Assembly (NCBI RefSeq): GCF_043641075.1
Contig: NZ_JBHZRC010000001.1
Coordinates: 310,001-374,000, forward strand
DNA length: 64,000 nucleotides
Direction: 5' to 3'
DNA from: Bacillus_BD oryzisoli_A
GTDB lineage: Bacteria; Bacillota; Bacilli; Bacillales; Cytobacillaceae
This document shows positions 8,063 through 14,854 of the stretch, piece by piece. The position numbers were made by a program, and so were the translations under genes. Under the pieces are notes generated by a model. The model made no database searches. It saw nothing but the letters and a program-made list of their open reading frames with translations, and had not been told where the DNA came from. The first letter of the stretch is position 1; every line of letters begins with the position of its first letter.

Positions 8063-8278
8063 ATGGGTATGTACATTCTAGTAGGTGCATTGGCATTAAT
8101 TGCTGGTGTAGCACTAGGATTTTTCATCGCTCGTAAGTACATGATGAGCTACTTGAAGAAAAATCCACCAATTAACGAACAAATGCTAAAAATGATGATG
8201 ATGCAAATGGGTATGAAACCATCGCAGAAGAAGATCAATCAAATGATGAACGCCATGAATAAACAGCAAGGGAAATAA
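8063..8278 (+). CDS. yneF: YneF, UPF0154 membrane protein
   Basis: Small membrane protein of 71 aa. An N-terminal transmembrane helix (YILVGALALIAGVALGFFIA) is followed by the highly conserved UPF0154 stretch ARKYMMSYLKKNPPINEQML and a methionine-rich segment MLKMMMMQMGMKPSQKKINQ. The ribosome binding site AAGGAGG is strong. The function is unknown. Order and spacing match the sirA-yneF-ccdA neighbourhood of B. subtilis. A simple terminator follows. Confidence 0.95.
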   Translation: MGMYILVGALALIAGVALGFFIARKYMMSYLKKNPPINEQMLKMMMMQMGMKPSQKKINQMMNAMNKQQGK

Positions 8279-8289
8279 TAATTAAGACA

Positions 8290-8317
8290 AGCACTCAAAT
8301 TATGAGTGCTTTCTTTA
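8290..8317 (+). terminator. Terminator after yneF
   Basis: AGCACTCA pairs with TGAGTGCT over a 5-nt loop and is followed by a T-rich tract. Confidence 0.85.
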
Positions 8318-8485
8318 TGTAATTAATCTGTGGTAAGTCTATAGGACGACTTAACAATGTAATAGTGCGTAACATTTACATTGAAAATTCAATATTGTCA
8401 CAAAACATTCACAGTTCAAAAAATATCATTTCCTGCCAACCTTTGGTAGAATGAATAATGGACTCACGAAATGGGGGACTTAATC

Positions 8486-9193
8486 ATGTCAGATTTAAAT
8501 GTGTTTATTGCGATGGGGGCAGGTTTTTTAAGCTTTATTTCACCCTGTTGTCTACCACTTTACCCTGCGTTTCTATCGTATATCACCGGAATGTCAGTAG
8601 GGGAGCTTAAAAGTGATAATGGAATGCTTCAGAGGCGCAGCATGCTGCACACACTCTTTTTCTTAATAGGTTTTTCCATTATTTTTATAGCAATCGGTTT
8701 CGGTACATCATTTATCGGCAATTTCTTTATGAATTATCAGGACTTAATTCGTCAAATAGGGGCAATTTTTATAGTGATTTTTGGCTTAATGATTATAGGC
8801 ATCTTTAAGCCTGAATTTATGATGAAGGATCATCGTTTTGAATTCAAAAATCGTCCATCTGGATTTATAGGCTCAATTCTAATTGGGATGGCATTTGCAG
8901 CTGGCTGGACTCCTTGTACAGGACCAATTCTGATGTCGGTAATATTGCTAGCCGGTTCGAATCCTGAATCAGGAATGTTATATATGATTGCGTACACTTT
9001 AGGTTTTGCAATTCCTTTCTTTATCCTTTCCTTCTTTATCGGAAAAATGGGCTGGATCCGAAAGCATAATATGAAAATTGTAAAAATCGGTGGATGGCTG
9101 ATGATTGTAATGGGTATTTTCTTATTTTTTGATTGGATGACTGTTATTATTTCTCTTTTGTCAGCTCTCTTTGGCGGATTTCAAGGGTTTTAA
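8486..9193 (+). CDS. ccdA: CcdA, thiol-disulfide exchange membrane protein
   Basis: Polytopic membrane protein (about six helices, 235 aa) that passes electrons from cytoplasmic thioredoxin to extracytoplasmic thiol-disulfide proteins. In Bacillus it is needed for cytochrome c maturation and for spore synthesis through StoA. The two redox cysteine sites are visible: FISPCCLPLYPAF near the N-terminus (the CxxP motif preceded by an extra Cys) and GWTPCTGPIL in the middle. The ATG at 8486 is preferred because the GGGGGAC ribosome binding site lies just before it; the in-frame ATG at 8471 sits on that site. The length equals B. subtilis CcdA. Confidence 0.96.
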   Translation: MSDLNVFIAMGAGFLSFISPCCLPLYPAFLSYITGMSVGELKSDNGMLQRRSMLHTLFFLIGFSIIFIAIGFGTSFIGNFFMNYQDLIRQIGAIFIVIFGLMIIGIFKPEFMMKDHRFEFKNRPSGFIGSILIGMAFAAGWTPCTGPILMSVILLAGSNPESGMLYMIAYTLGFAIPFFILSFFIGKMGWIRKHNMKIVKIGGWLMIVMGIFLFFDWMTVIISLLSALFGGFQGF

Positions 9194-9347
9194 TTATTAG
9201 AAACTTTTTCAGGCATTTAGAATAATCGTACATTCCTGTGACATGAATTGTAAATCAGTATATGTTCCATTATAGTTAGTAGTAGAATCATGATTTGTAT
9301 GACTTTTCTACATAGTGCTTTGTTTGGTTAATGAGGGGGAAAAAGTT

Positions 9348-9707
9348 TTGGCGAGAATTCTAATTGTTGATGATGCAAAATTCATGAGAATGACTTTATC
9401 TACTATTCTTACAAAGGCAGGACATGAGATTGTAGGAGAAGGCGAAAACGGGAGAGATGCTATACGTTTGTATCGAGAATTGCAGCCTGATCTAGTCACA
9501 CTTGATATAACAATGCCTGAGGTTAGCGGTATTCAAGCTGTTAAGGAAATTAAAAATGAATTTCCAAACGCAAAAGTCATCATGTGTTCCGCAATGGGAC
9601 AACAAAAAATGGTGGTTGAGGCCATTGAATCAGGAGCAAAGGACTTTATTGTAAAGCCTTTCGATGCATCACGTGTTGCGGATGCCATTGAAAAAATACT
9701 AAACTAA
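9348..9707 (+). CDS. yneI: YneI, CheY-like single-domain response regulator
   Basis: Stand-alone receiver domain, 119 aa, starting at a TTG (9348) 8 bp after the GAGGGGG ribosome binding site. It begins ARILIVDDAKFMRMTLSTIL. Phosphorylation residues are the Asp pair in IVDDA, the acceptor Asp in LVTLDITMP and the Lys in DFIVKPFD. There is no output domain. The B. subtilis counterpart, between ccdA and yneJ, is also called CcdB; its role there is undefined. An alternative longer start at 9315 would add eleven residues but lies upstream of the ribosome binding site. Confidence 0.93.
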   Translation: MARILIVDDAKFMRMTLSTILTKAGHEIVGEGENGRDAIRLYRELQPDLVTLDITMPEVSGIQAVKEIKNEFPNAKVIMCSAMGQQKMVVEAIESGAKDFIVKPFDASRVADAIEKILN

Positions 9708-9717
9708 GAAAATGGTA

Positions 9718-9756
9718 AAGCTGGCAGATACTTAGTGTTGCCAGCTTCTTTATTTT
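9718..9756 (+). terminator. Terminator after yneI
   Basis: AAGCTGGCA pairs with TTGCCAGCTT, followed by CTTTATTTT. Confidence 0.85.
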
Positions 9757-9890
9757 ACGATATTGTTTGGTAGTTGTTAGATATAAATCACGTTTTCAGC
9801 TAATGAACTATGCATAATGGTTTCATCATTGGGCTTATATAGGATATAATGTTAATGCATTTGATCTAAAAAAAAGGGATGAATATATAT

Positions 9891-10376
9891 ATGAATTTAG
9901 TCCTTGTTTCATCAGTAGGAGCCGTTGGTATGGCAGTTTTTGCCATGTTTGTTAGAATGAAGGCAGCAAAGAAGCCTGCTACATTAAAAAAAATATTACT
10001 TCCGCCAGTCTTTATGAGCACCGGGGCATTAATGTATGTTGTACCGCAATTTAGATTAACATCAATGGAAATGCTCGAATCAATCGTTATTGGAATGTTA
10101 TTCTCCATCCTCCTTATTAAAACAACGAAATTTGAAATTAAAAATAACAGCATTTATTTAAAACGTTCGCGTGCATTCATGTTTATTTTATTGGGACTCT
10201 TTGTTATCAGACTTGCCGCAAAGTTAATATTAAGTTCGACAATCGATTTTGGTGAGCTTAGTGGTATGTTCTTTTTATTAGCCTTCAGTATGATTGTGCC
10301 TTGGCGCGTGGCCATGTACTTCAGCTTTCAAAAGCTTAATAGGCAACTAACCATGATGAATAATAAGACATTCTAA
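9891..10376 (+). CDS. yneJ: YneJ/CcdC membrane protein
   Basis: Membrane protein of 161 aa with about four to five hydrophobic helices and the CcdC-family stretch MAVFAMFVRMKAAKKPATLK followed by ILLPPVFMSTGALMYVVP. The ATG at 9891 is chosen because AAAGGG (9873-9878) abuts the earlier in-frame ATG at 9879. Genes of this family sit beside ccdA in bacilli, but loss of the B. subtilis homologue has not been tied to cytochrome c synthesis. A hairpin terminator ends the run. Confidence 0.9.
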   Translation: MNLVLVSSVGAVGMAVFAMFVRMKAAKKPATLKKILLPPVFMSTGALMYVVPQFRLTSMEMLESIVIGMLFSILLIKTTKFEIKNNSIYLKRSRAFMFILLGLFVIRLAAKLILSSTIDFGELSGMFFLLAFSMIVPWRVAMYFSFQKLNRQLTMMNNKTF

Positions 10377-10380
10377 AATG

Positions 10381-10422
10381 AAAAAAGGCATCCAATCATT
10401 CGCATGATTGATGCCTTTTTTA
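10381..10422 (+). terminator. Terminator after yneJ
   Basis: AAAAAAGGCATCCAATCAT pairs with ATGATTGATGCCTTTTTT around a 4-nt loop. Confidence 0.93.
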
Positions 10423-10509
10423 AAACTTAGTATCTGAATTCTTTTTCAGCACTTCACTTGCTGTTTACCTACCTCTAAAATCAATACTATTCAACTATAC
10501 AGCTTATGG

Positions 10510-10935
10510 TTAAAATAAATGGTTATAAGGTGTTAATTCAATCTGTCTTTCTTCTAATTTCTTAAGCAGGAATTTATGATCACGTTTTGGGGTGGCCATA
10601 ATGTATCCTCGAATTACAATATCCTGATTTATTCTTTCAACTTTTTCTTCTAAGGCGAGTTCGCCGATTTTTCCAGCAATTTTATGCTTGGCCACATCCC
10701 GAAATAGCTCTGGAACCGGGGATACTAAATCTGCAAGCAGTTCTTTTTCCTCCTGATGCCATAAATGAATCGTATGATTAACATAATATTCTTCCCAGTC
10801 CATATCTGATTTTCCGTCTTCCTTTGGCATTTTTTTTAAAAATTTGCGGAACATAAAGAAACCGCCGATTGCAAAGGATCCCATCAAAACAACAACCCAA
10901 AACAGTATAAACCATAGAAACCAACCATCTAACAT
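10510..10935 (-). CDS. yneK: YneK, DUF2621 membrane-anchored protein
   Basis: Protein of 141 aa with one N-terminal transmembrane helix (WFILFWVVVLMGSFAIGGFF) and a soluble helical domain containing PKEDGKSDMDWEEYYVNHTI. It closes the conserved ccdA-yneI-yneJ-yneK block but reads in the opposite direction, as in B. subtilis. The ATG at 10935 is chosen because TAGGTGAG lies upstream of it and covers the alternative GTG at 10944. The function is unknown. This is the last gene syntenic with B. subtilis; immediately beyond it the order breaks at selC. Confidence 0.9.
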   Translation of the reverse strand: MLDGWFLWFILFWVVVLMGSFAIGGFFMFRKFLKKMPKEDGKSDMDWEEYYVNHTIHLWHQEEKELLADLVSPVPELFRDVAKHKIAGKIGELALEEKVERINQDIVIRGYIMATPKRDHKFLLKKLEERQIELTPYNHLF

Positions 10936-11087
10936 ATTTCTCACCTACATCATTATTCTATCAGTTTATATTATATAATTTTTCCTATATTCAGACAAGA
11001 AAGAAAGAAGAGGGATGAATTTAGTCAATTATTCATTTTCTTCTATAAGATTCTGATTTTATACATAGAATTGTCAATATATCGATA

Positions 11088-11116
11088 TTGTGGAAGTGTT
11101 ATTTTTTTAGTATACT
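11088..11116 (+). promoter_or_regulatory. Candidate selC promoter
   Basis: TTGTGG (11088-11093) and TATACT (11111-11116) are spaced by 17 bp and lie 12 bp before the tRNA 5' end, a usual distance for a tRNA transcription start. Confidence 0.55.
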
Positions 11117-11128
11117 AAAAATGTAAAC

Positions 11129-11225
11129 GGGGCTGAATGGGGCACTGGTGTCCCCCGCGGTCTTCAAAACCGTCTGTGAGGCAGGTGTTGTCTTAGCTGG
11201 GTTCGATTCCCAGGCGGTCCCGCCA
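11129..11225 (+). tRNA. selC: tRNA-Sec (anticodon TCA)
   Basis: Selenocysteine tRNA, 97 nt with encoded CCA. The anticodon arm is GCGGT-CTTCAAA-ACCGT (11157-11173), with TCA at 11164-11166 reading UGA. The T arm is CTGGG-TTCGATT-CCCAG (11197-11213). The 8-bp acceptor 3' strand GCGGTCCC is followed by G and CCA; the 5' strand GGGGCTGA pairs with it using two wobbles and one mismatch at the inner end. The D arm GGGGC...TCCCC and a long variable arm (about 11174-11196) are typical of bacterial tRNA-Sec. Its presence implies selA, selB and selD elsewhere in the genome and at least one selenoprotein; none is in this window. Confidence 0.92.
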
Positions 11226-11315
11226 ATTAGAAATTTTATTAAATTGACATACATATTTTCCACAGTGTTTAAATCCGTTTGGTACAAAGAGAGAAACCTT
11301 GTCGGACAAATACTT

Positions 11316-11350
11316 ATAGCCGCCTATACATTTTATAGGGGCTATTTTTT
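11316..11350 (+). terminator. Terminator after selC
   Basis: ATAGCCGCCTATA pairs, with one bulge, with TATAGGGGCTAT, followed by TTTTTT. Confidence 0.75.
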
Positions 11351-11409
11351 ATGTATAAAAAAATAAGTCAACCAGATAAACCCGGCTGACCATACTATAC
11401 TATTATCGT

Positions 11410-11919
11410 TTATCCAGCTGCTGGTGCAGTTGTTGCTGCTTTTCTGGCACCTAATTCCTGATCTAATAATAATAGGGCAGAAGGATTGCCCTCAGCAAGT
11501 TTAAGTCGATCGATTATTGTTTTGGCTTGTGCCTCCTCGTCGATCTGTTCCCTTAAAAAATCTTGTATAATCACAGCCGCTTGCGGGTCTGTTTGATTGA
11601 CATAGGTAAACGCTTGACGATAAGAATTTGTAACAAATTGTTCATGAGCTAAAACTTTTTGAAAAGTATCAAGAGGTGTACCAAAGTCGCTTGGCTGTGC
11701 AGGGAGACTATTAAGTTGGACAGTACCATCCCGATCCACTACAAAATCAACTAATCTTAACATGTGGGTTCTTTCTTCTTCAGACTGCAATCTAAGCCAG
11801 TGAGCCATACCGGTTAAGTTTAACTTTCCCATATATGCTGACATGGCAAGATATAATGTCGTAGATAAATGTTCAATCTGTATTAAATTATTAAATAACC
11901 TTTGAAGTTCCTCGTTCAT
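11410..11919 (-). CDS. Ferritin-like protein
   Basis: Four-helix-bundle ferritin-family protein of 169 aa, probably for iron storage or oxidation. Candidate di-iron ligands are Glu in IQIEHLSTTLY (helix A), the EEERTHM cluster with Glu and His (helix B), Glu in AHEQFV (helix C) and Glu/Gln in REQIDEEAQ (helix D). The C-terminal tail (GARKAATTAPAAG) is small and probably flexible. Length and helix pattern suit bacterial ferritin better than Dps. It stands alone, opposed to selC, with its own ribosome binding site (GGAGGAG). It is the first gene on the right side of selC. Confidence 0.85.
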   Translation of the reverse strand: MNEELQRLFNNLIQIEHLSTTLYLAMSAYMGKLNLTGMAHWLRLQSEEERTHMLRLVDFVVDRDGTVQLNSLPAQPSDFGTPLDTFQKVLAHEQFVTNSYRQAFTYVNQTDPQAAVIIQDFLREQIDEEAQAKTIIDRLKLAEGNPSALLLLDQELGARKAATTAPAAG

Positions 11920-12238
11920 GTCTCCTCCACTCCTTACATTTAGATGTTTTACCCTTTTATTATATAAAGGTTTATGAAATTGTTTCAGATTAAATTATTA
12001 TATATGGATTAAATTTTCCACATATTTAAACCTCTAAAATAATAAGAAAAAGTAGGCGCTAATCTATTCAGCTTATGCTATGGACACATACACTATTTTG
12101 ACATTACATGAGGAGGTAAAAATAAAAAGACAATTCATTGAAGCAGCAAATTGTTTTGAGGCTATTCTAGATAGGCTGGTAACTTAGAAACCTCTTTATT
12201 AAAAAGTTTAATAATAAATCGTTCGGGAGGAAGAAAGC
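11920..12238. other. Gene-free interval upstream of the repeat protein
   Basis: AT-rich region between divergent genes. CATACACTA at 12087-12095 fits the sigma-K -10 pattern CATANNNTA, but no good -35 was found. GAGGAGG near 12110 precedes only a 21-codon frame that lacks a standard start. No tRNA or riboswitch fold was recognised. Confidence 0.4.
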
Positions 12239-12571
12239 ATGTATAGTGATCTTGAGCCTGTTCAAACGTATGAGACTGATGAAAGGATCTTTGGCAGGAG
12301 ACCCTTTGGTTTTGGAAGACCATTCGGCTTCGGAAGACCGTTCGGTTTCGGAAGACCGTTCGGTTTCGGAAGACCATTCGGTTTCGGAAGACCATTCGGT
12401 TTCGGTTTCGGTAGACCATTCGGTTTTGGTTTCGGCTTCAATCCGTTTTTAGGTGGAGTGGTTGGAGGATTATTAGGTAGTGCGTTATTAGGTCCTTATG
12501 GATATGGCTATGGATATGGTTACCCGTACTATGGCTACGGCTATGGCTATCCATACTACCCTTATTGGTGA
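12239..12571 (+). CDS. Phe/Gly/Arg/Pro and Tyr/Gly repeat protein, possible spore coat component
   Basis: Low-complexity protein of 110 aa. After an acidic N-terminal stretch comes a run of six or seven GFGRPF units (about residues 20-65) encoded by near-identical 18-bp repeats, then a hydrophobic glycine patch (GGVVGGLLGSALLG) and a tail of YGYGYPYY-type repeats ending PYW. A strong GGAGGAAG ribosome binding site and its own terminator show that it is a real gene. Tyr/Gly-rich tails of this sort are common in Bacillus coat and exosporium proteins, and the next three genes look spore related, so a structural role in the spore surface is plausible but inferred. No known domain was recognised. 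Confidence 0.75.
   Translation: MYSDLEPVQTYETDERIFGRRPFGFGRPFGFGRPFGFGRPFGFGRPFGFGRPFGFGFGRPFGFGFGFNPFLGGVVGGLLGSALLGPYGYGYGYGYPYYGYGYGYPYYPYW
12306..12430 (+). repeat. Tandem 18-bp repeats inside the repeat protein gene
   Basis: Units of the type TTCGGTTTCGGAAGACCA recur about six times with few changes, encoding GFGRPF. Near-identity at the DNA level means copy number could vary by slippage. Confidence 0.9.
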
Positions 12572-12623
12572 TTTGGAGAATGCCCAGTCAATATCTGATT
12601 TGGTGTAAAAATGATGCATGATG

Positions 12624-12657
12624 AAACAGGCTACAATGTGTAGCCTGTTTTGTTTTT
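12624..12657 (+). terminator. Terminator after the repeat protein gene
   Basis: AAACAGGCTACA pairs with TGTAGCCTGTTT over a 3-nt loop, followed by TGTTTTTC. Confidence 0.9.
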
Positions 12658-12817
12658 CTATTATTTGATTCATTTATAAAAACCGATATCTATTAAAATA
12701 TATAACTAATAATCATTAAACTTTATTTATATGACAGACAAGAAGGAACAAATGGGCATAGTGCAGCATATGGTGGTGTAAGGATACGACAAGATATCGG
12801 ATAGAAGGGTGTTAAAA

Positions 12818-13093
12818 ATGCCATCAGTTGTAATCAATTTACATTATTTAAAAATCAATAGTATATCTGGAAATGGCTCAATCACAATAGGTGAAGCATC
12901 TTACAATAGTCCAACAGCCTATAACAAATCTCAAGGAATGAATTCATCCTATGGTGACACATCACCTACAGAAGCAATCATGGAAAATTTATTAAATGAT
13001 CCAGATGTAAACGATCAATCAGCAATTGGAAATACGGATAATTCCTATGTTAATACACCAATACCGCCGTCACCGCCAATACCCCCATTTTAG
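12818..13093 (+). CDS. GerPA/GerPF-type spore germination protein
   Basis: Short protein of 91 aa of the GerPA/GerPF family, whose members help germinants cross the spore coat. The start MPSVVINLHYLKINSISGNG and the following SITIGEASYNSPTAYNKSQG fit the family pattern of a short beta-rich repeat around a Gly/Asn motif. The C-terminus is an unusual proline run (NTPIPPSPPIPPF). The ATG at 12818 lies 8 bp after AGAAGGG. It is followed 19 bp later by a second related gene, so the pair is probably cotranscribed in the mother cell. It is not part of a full gerPABCDEF operon here. Confidence 0.75.
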   Translation: MPSVVINLHYLKINSISGNGSITIGEASYNSPTAYNKSQGMNSSYGDTSPTEAIMENLLNDPDVNDQSAIGNTDNSYVNTPIPPSPPIPPF

Positions 13094-13112
13094 ATAAAAG
13101 GAGATATTTGAT

Positions 13113-13355
13113 ATGCCATATCAAATTAATATTTTAAATATAAAAGTAAATGGAGCGAATCAAAACGGAAATATTGATATTGGACCTACTGTGCATAACA
13201 GTCATACTGCCAATAGTAAATTCATTGGAGCGAATTTTTCGCTAGGTGATTTTTCTCCACCTTCTGCCATTTTAAATTCAGGAAATGTGGATCCGGATAT
13301 TAGTGATCAAGATCAAATAGCGAATCCTTCTATGCCTATTGCTAACCAAATATAA
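13113..13355 (+). CDS. GerPF-like spore protein, paralogue of the preceding gene
   Basis: 80 aa, homologous to the preceding protein: INILNIKVNGANQNGNIDIG and NSHTANSKFIGANFSLGD align with the corresponding segments there. Both end in Asn/Asp-rich tails (DPDISDQDQIANPS here, NDPDVNDQSAIGNT there). It has its own AAAGGAG ribosome binding site. The tandem duplication followed by divergence suggests heteromeric or successive spore-layer proteins. A role in germinant permeability is inferred from the GerP family. Confidence 0.75.
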   Translation: MPYQINILNIKVNGANQNGNIDIGPTVHNSHTANSKFIGANFSLGDFSPPSAILNSGNVDPDISDQDQIANPSMPIANQI

Positions 13356-13367
13356 AGGAGCAGTACG

Positions 13368-13811
13368 ATGGACATAGAAAAAATAAGAAAATGGTTACAA
13401 ATAACGAATGAATACAAAAAAACCGATTTTTGGACTCGTGTTCTTGAAGAAAAATATCCTGACGAAATGGTAAGAATGCATCATTTCCAGCCAAAATATG
13501 ATATTTATCAAAATGAACACTATACCTTTATTATTTTTGAGATACCTGGTGTTGACCGTGAGAGTCTGTCCCTTCACTTAATCTCAAATACACAACTAAA
13601 AATTAGTGGAATCATCCATCCTTTTTTAATACTAGAAAAAGAAATTATTAGGGAACGAACATATGGTGAATTTGAGCGAATTATCAACCTTCCAGAAGCA
13701 GCACATGCGCAACACATGCATATTCAAATAAATGATGGTTTACTGCAAATCTCCTACCCTCGGAATATTGAACTTGTTCATTTTACTTTAAATGACCATT
13801 ATTCTTCATAA
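13368..13811 (+). CDS. Hsp20/alpha-crystallin-like protein
   Basis: Small heat-shock-type protein of 147 aa, starting 12 bp after the GerPF-like gene with a GGAG ribosome binding site, so part of the same operon. The alpha-crystallin domain spans about residues 45-140: DIYQNEHYTFIIFEIPGVDR (strand 2-3 region with the PGV motif), then LHLISNTQLKISG, GEFERIINLPEA and INDGLLQISYPR. It lacks the usual C-terminal IxI anchor. In B. subtilis the Hsp20-like protein CotM, encoded next to yneK, is a spore coat protein; the position here, a few genes from yneK and beside GerP-like genes, suggests an equivalent coat role, but this is inference. Confidence 0.78.
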   Translation: MDIEKIRKWLQITNEYKKTDFWTRVLEEKYPDEMVRMHHFQPKYDIYQNEHYTFIIFEIPGVDRESLSLHLISNTQLKISGIIHPFLILEKEIIRERTYGEFERIINLPEAAHAQHMHIQINDGLLQISYPRNIELVHFTLNDHYSS

Positions 13812-13861
13812 GTAGGAATTGAAGATAAACATAAGAAAAATTACCATTTATTTAATAAAGT

Positions 13862-13908
13862 TAAAATAAGAAAACTCACGGTGCAAATCGTGGGTTTTCT
13901 TTATTTTA
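13862..13908 (+). terminator. Terminator after the GerPF/Hsp20 genes
   Basis: AAAATAAGAAAACTCACG pairs with CGTGGGTTTTCTTTATTTT around an 8-nt loop. Confidence 0.9.
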
Positions 13909-14047
13909 GCGGATAATAATTAAATCCAAATTATAAAAGCACTTTCACAAAATGAATCAAAAGCTCTGGAAAAACGTTTTTTCAGTGTTTTTTCATTTTT
14001 GGGGTATATTCTAAAGACATAAATTCGCAACATAAAAGGAGAATAGT

Positions 14048-14602
14048 ATGAAATTTTTTAAACTGTTACTCATCTCATTATTAGCCACTTTTACCATTAA
14101 TTTTGTAACAATAGAAAGCAATACCGTTTCGGCAGATGATGATTTTGAAGAAAAATATGAACATCATGGTGAGGAAGGGGATAGTGTGACAGAAAAATAT
14201 GAAGATATTGGGAAGTTGGTTGGATGGAGTACCGTAATTGTCCTGGGTGCTGCGGGAGTCATATTCCCAATGAGAAGAACAAGCAAATGGGCAATAAAAA
14301 ATATTCCAGAATTGAAAAGCATTTTTATCTCTATTTCTAAGTTTTTTGGAAAATATCATTTGTTTATTGGAATAATCGCATTGGCTTTGAGTATATCTCA
14401 TGGAATGATCATATACATAAGTGAAGGGGAATTGGAAACCGAGGGGATAATTGGATTAATCGCATTTAGTTTCATGCTGATTGCAGGTGTTTTTGGAACA
14501 CTTTTATTCAAGAACAAGAAGATGAAGAATCTTCGCATCACACATACGCTTTTGATAGGTTTTGCACTTTTTATCGTCTTCGTTCATATTATCGCTTCTT
14601 AA
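14048..14602 (+). CDS. Membrane protein, possible b-type heme protein
   Basis: 184 aa. A signal peptide-like N-terminus (LLLISLLATFTINFVTIES) leads to an acidic, His-containing segment (DDDFEEKYEHHGEEGDSVTE) and then four predicted membrane helices. Histidines sit at helix positions that could bind heme: KYHLFIG and ISHGMII in one pair, RITHTLL and FVHIIAS in another, separated like ligands in ferric-reductase or b561-type four-helix domains. I do not recognise a named family. Ribosome binding site AAAGGAG; a terminator directly follows, so it is monocistronic and separate from the defence operon. A redox or iron role is speculative. Confidence 0.6.
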   Translation: MKFFKLLLISLLATFTINFVTIESNTVSADDDFEEKYEHHGEEGDSVTEKYEDIGKLVGWSTVIVLGAAGVIFPMRRTSKWAIKNIPELKSIFISISKFFGKYHLFIGIIALALSISHGMIIYISEGELETEGIIGLIAFSFMLIAGVFGTLLFKNKKMKNLRITHTLLIGFALFIVFVHIIAS

Positions 14603-14620
14603 ATATATTCATACAAACCG

Positions 14621-14657
14621 GCACAATTCAGTGAAGGAAGAATTGTGCTTTTTCTTT
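14621..14657 (+). terminator. Terminator before the Wadjet operon
   Basis: GCACAATTC pairs with GAATTGTGC, followed by TTTTTCTTTT. Confidence 0.9.
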
Positions 14658-14854
14658 TGGCATAGGACAAATGCATTGAATAAATAGGAATTCTGCTGTA
14701 ATTTTTGCAGGATAATTAAAGAAAAATTCATTTACCAACCATACGGCAACTAGTTTATAATTAATAGATGTCCTAATTACAATCTTGGATTCTATTTCTG
14801 AAACTTAAAGAAGATATAAGCAGGTGAGATATTATCAATATCATTGAAAAACGG

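Noticed and set aside
11099..11366. Two short frames overlapping selC on both strands
   Set aside because: They lie on the tRNA gene and have no ribosome binding sites.
12110..12187. 21-codon frame after a perfect GAGGAGG
   Set aside because: It would need an ATA start; no homologue recognised.
12306..12430. CRISPR array
   Set aside because: The repeats are directly adjacent without unique spacers and encode a periodic peptide.
12246..12452. Second frame through the repeat gene (VSEDHS-type repeats) and its reverse-strand counterpart
   Set aside because: Any frame stays open through an 18-bp tandem repeat; only the 12239 frame has a ribosome binding site and sensible ends.
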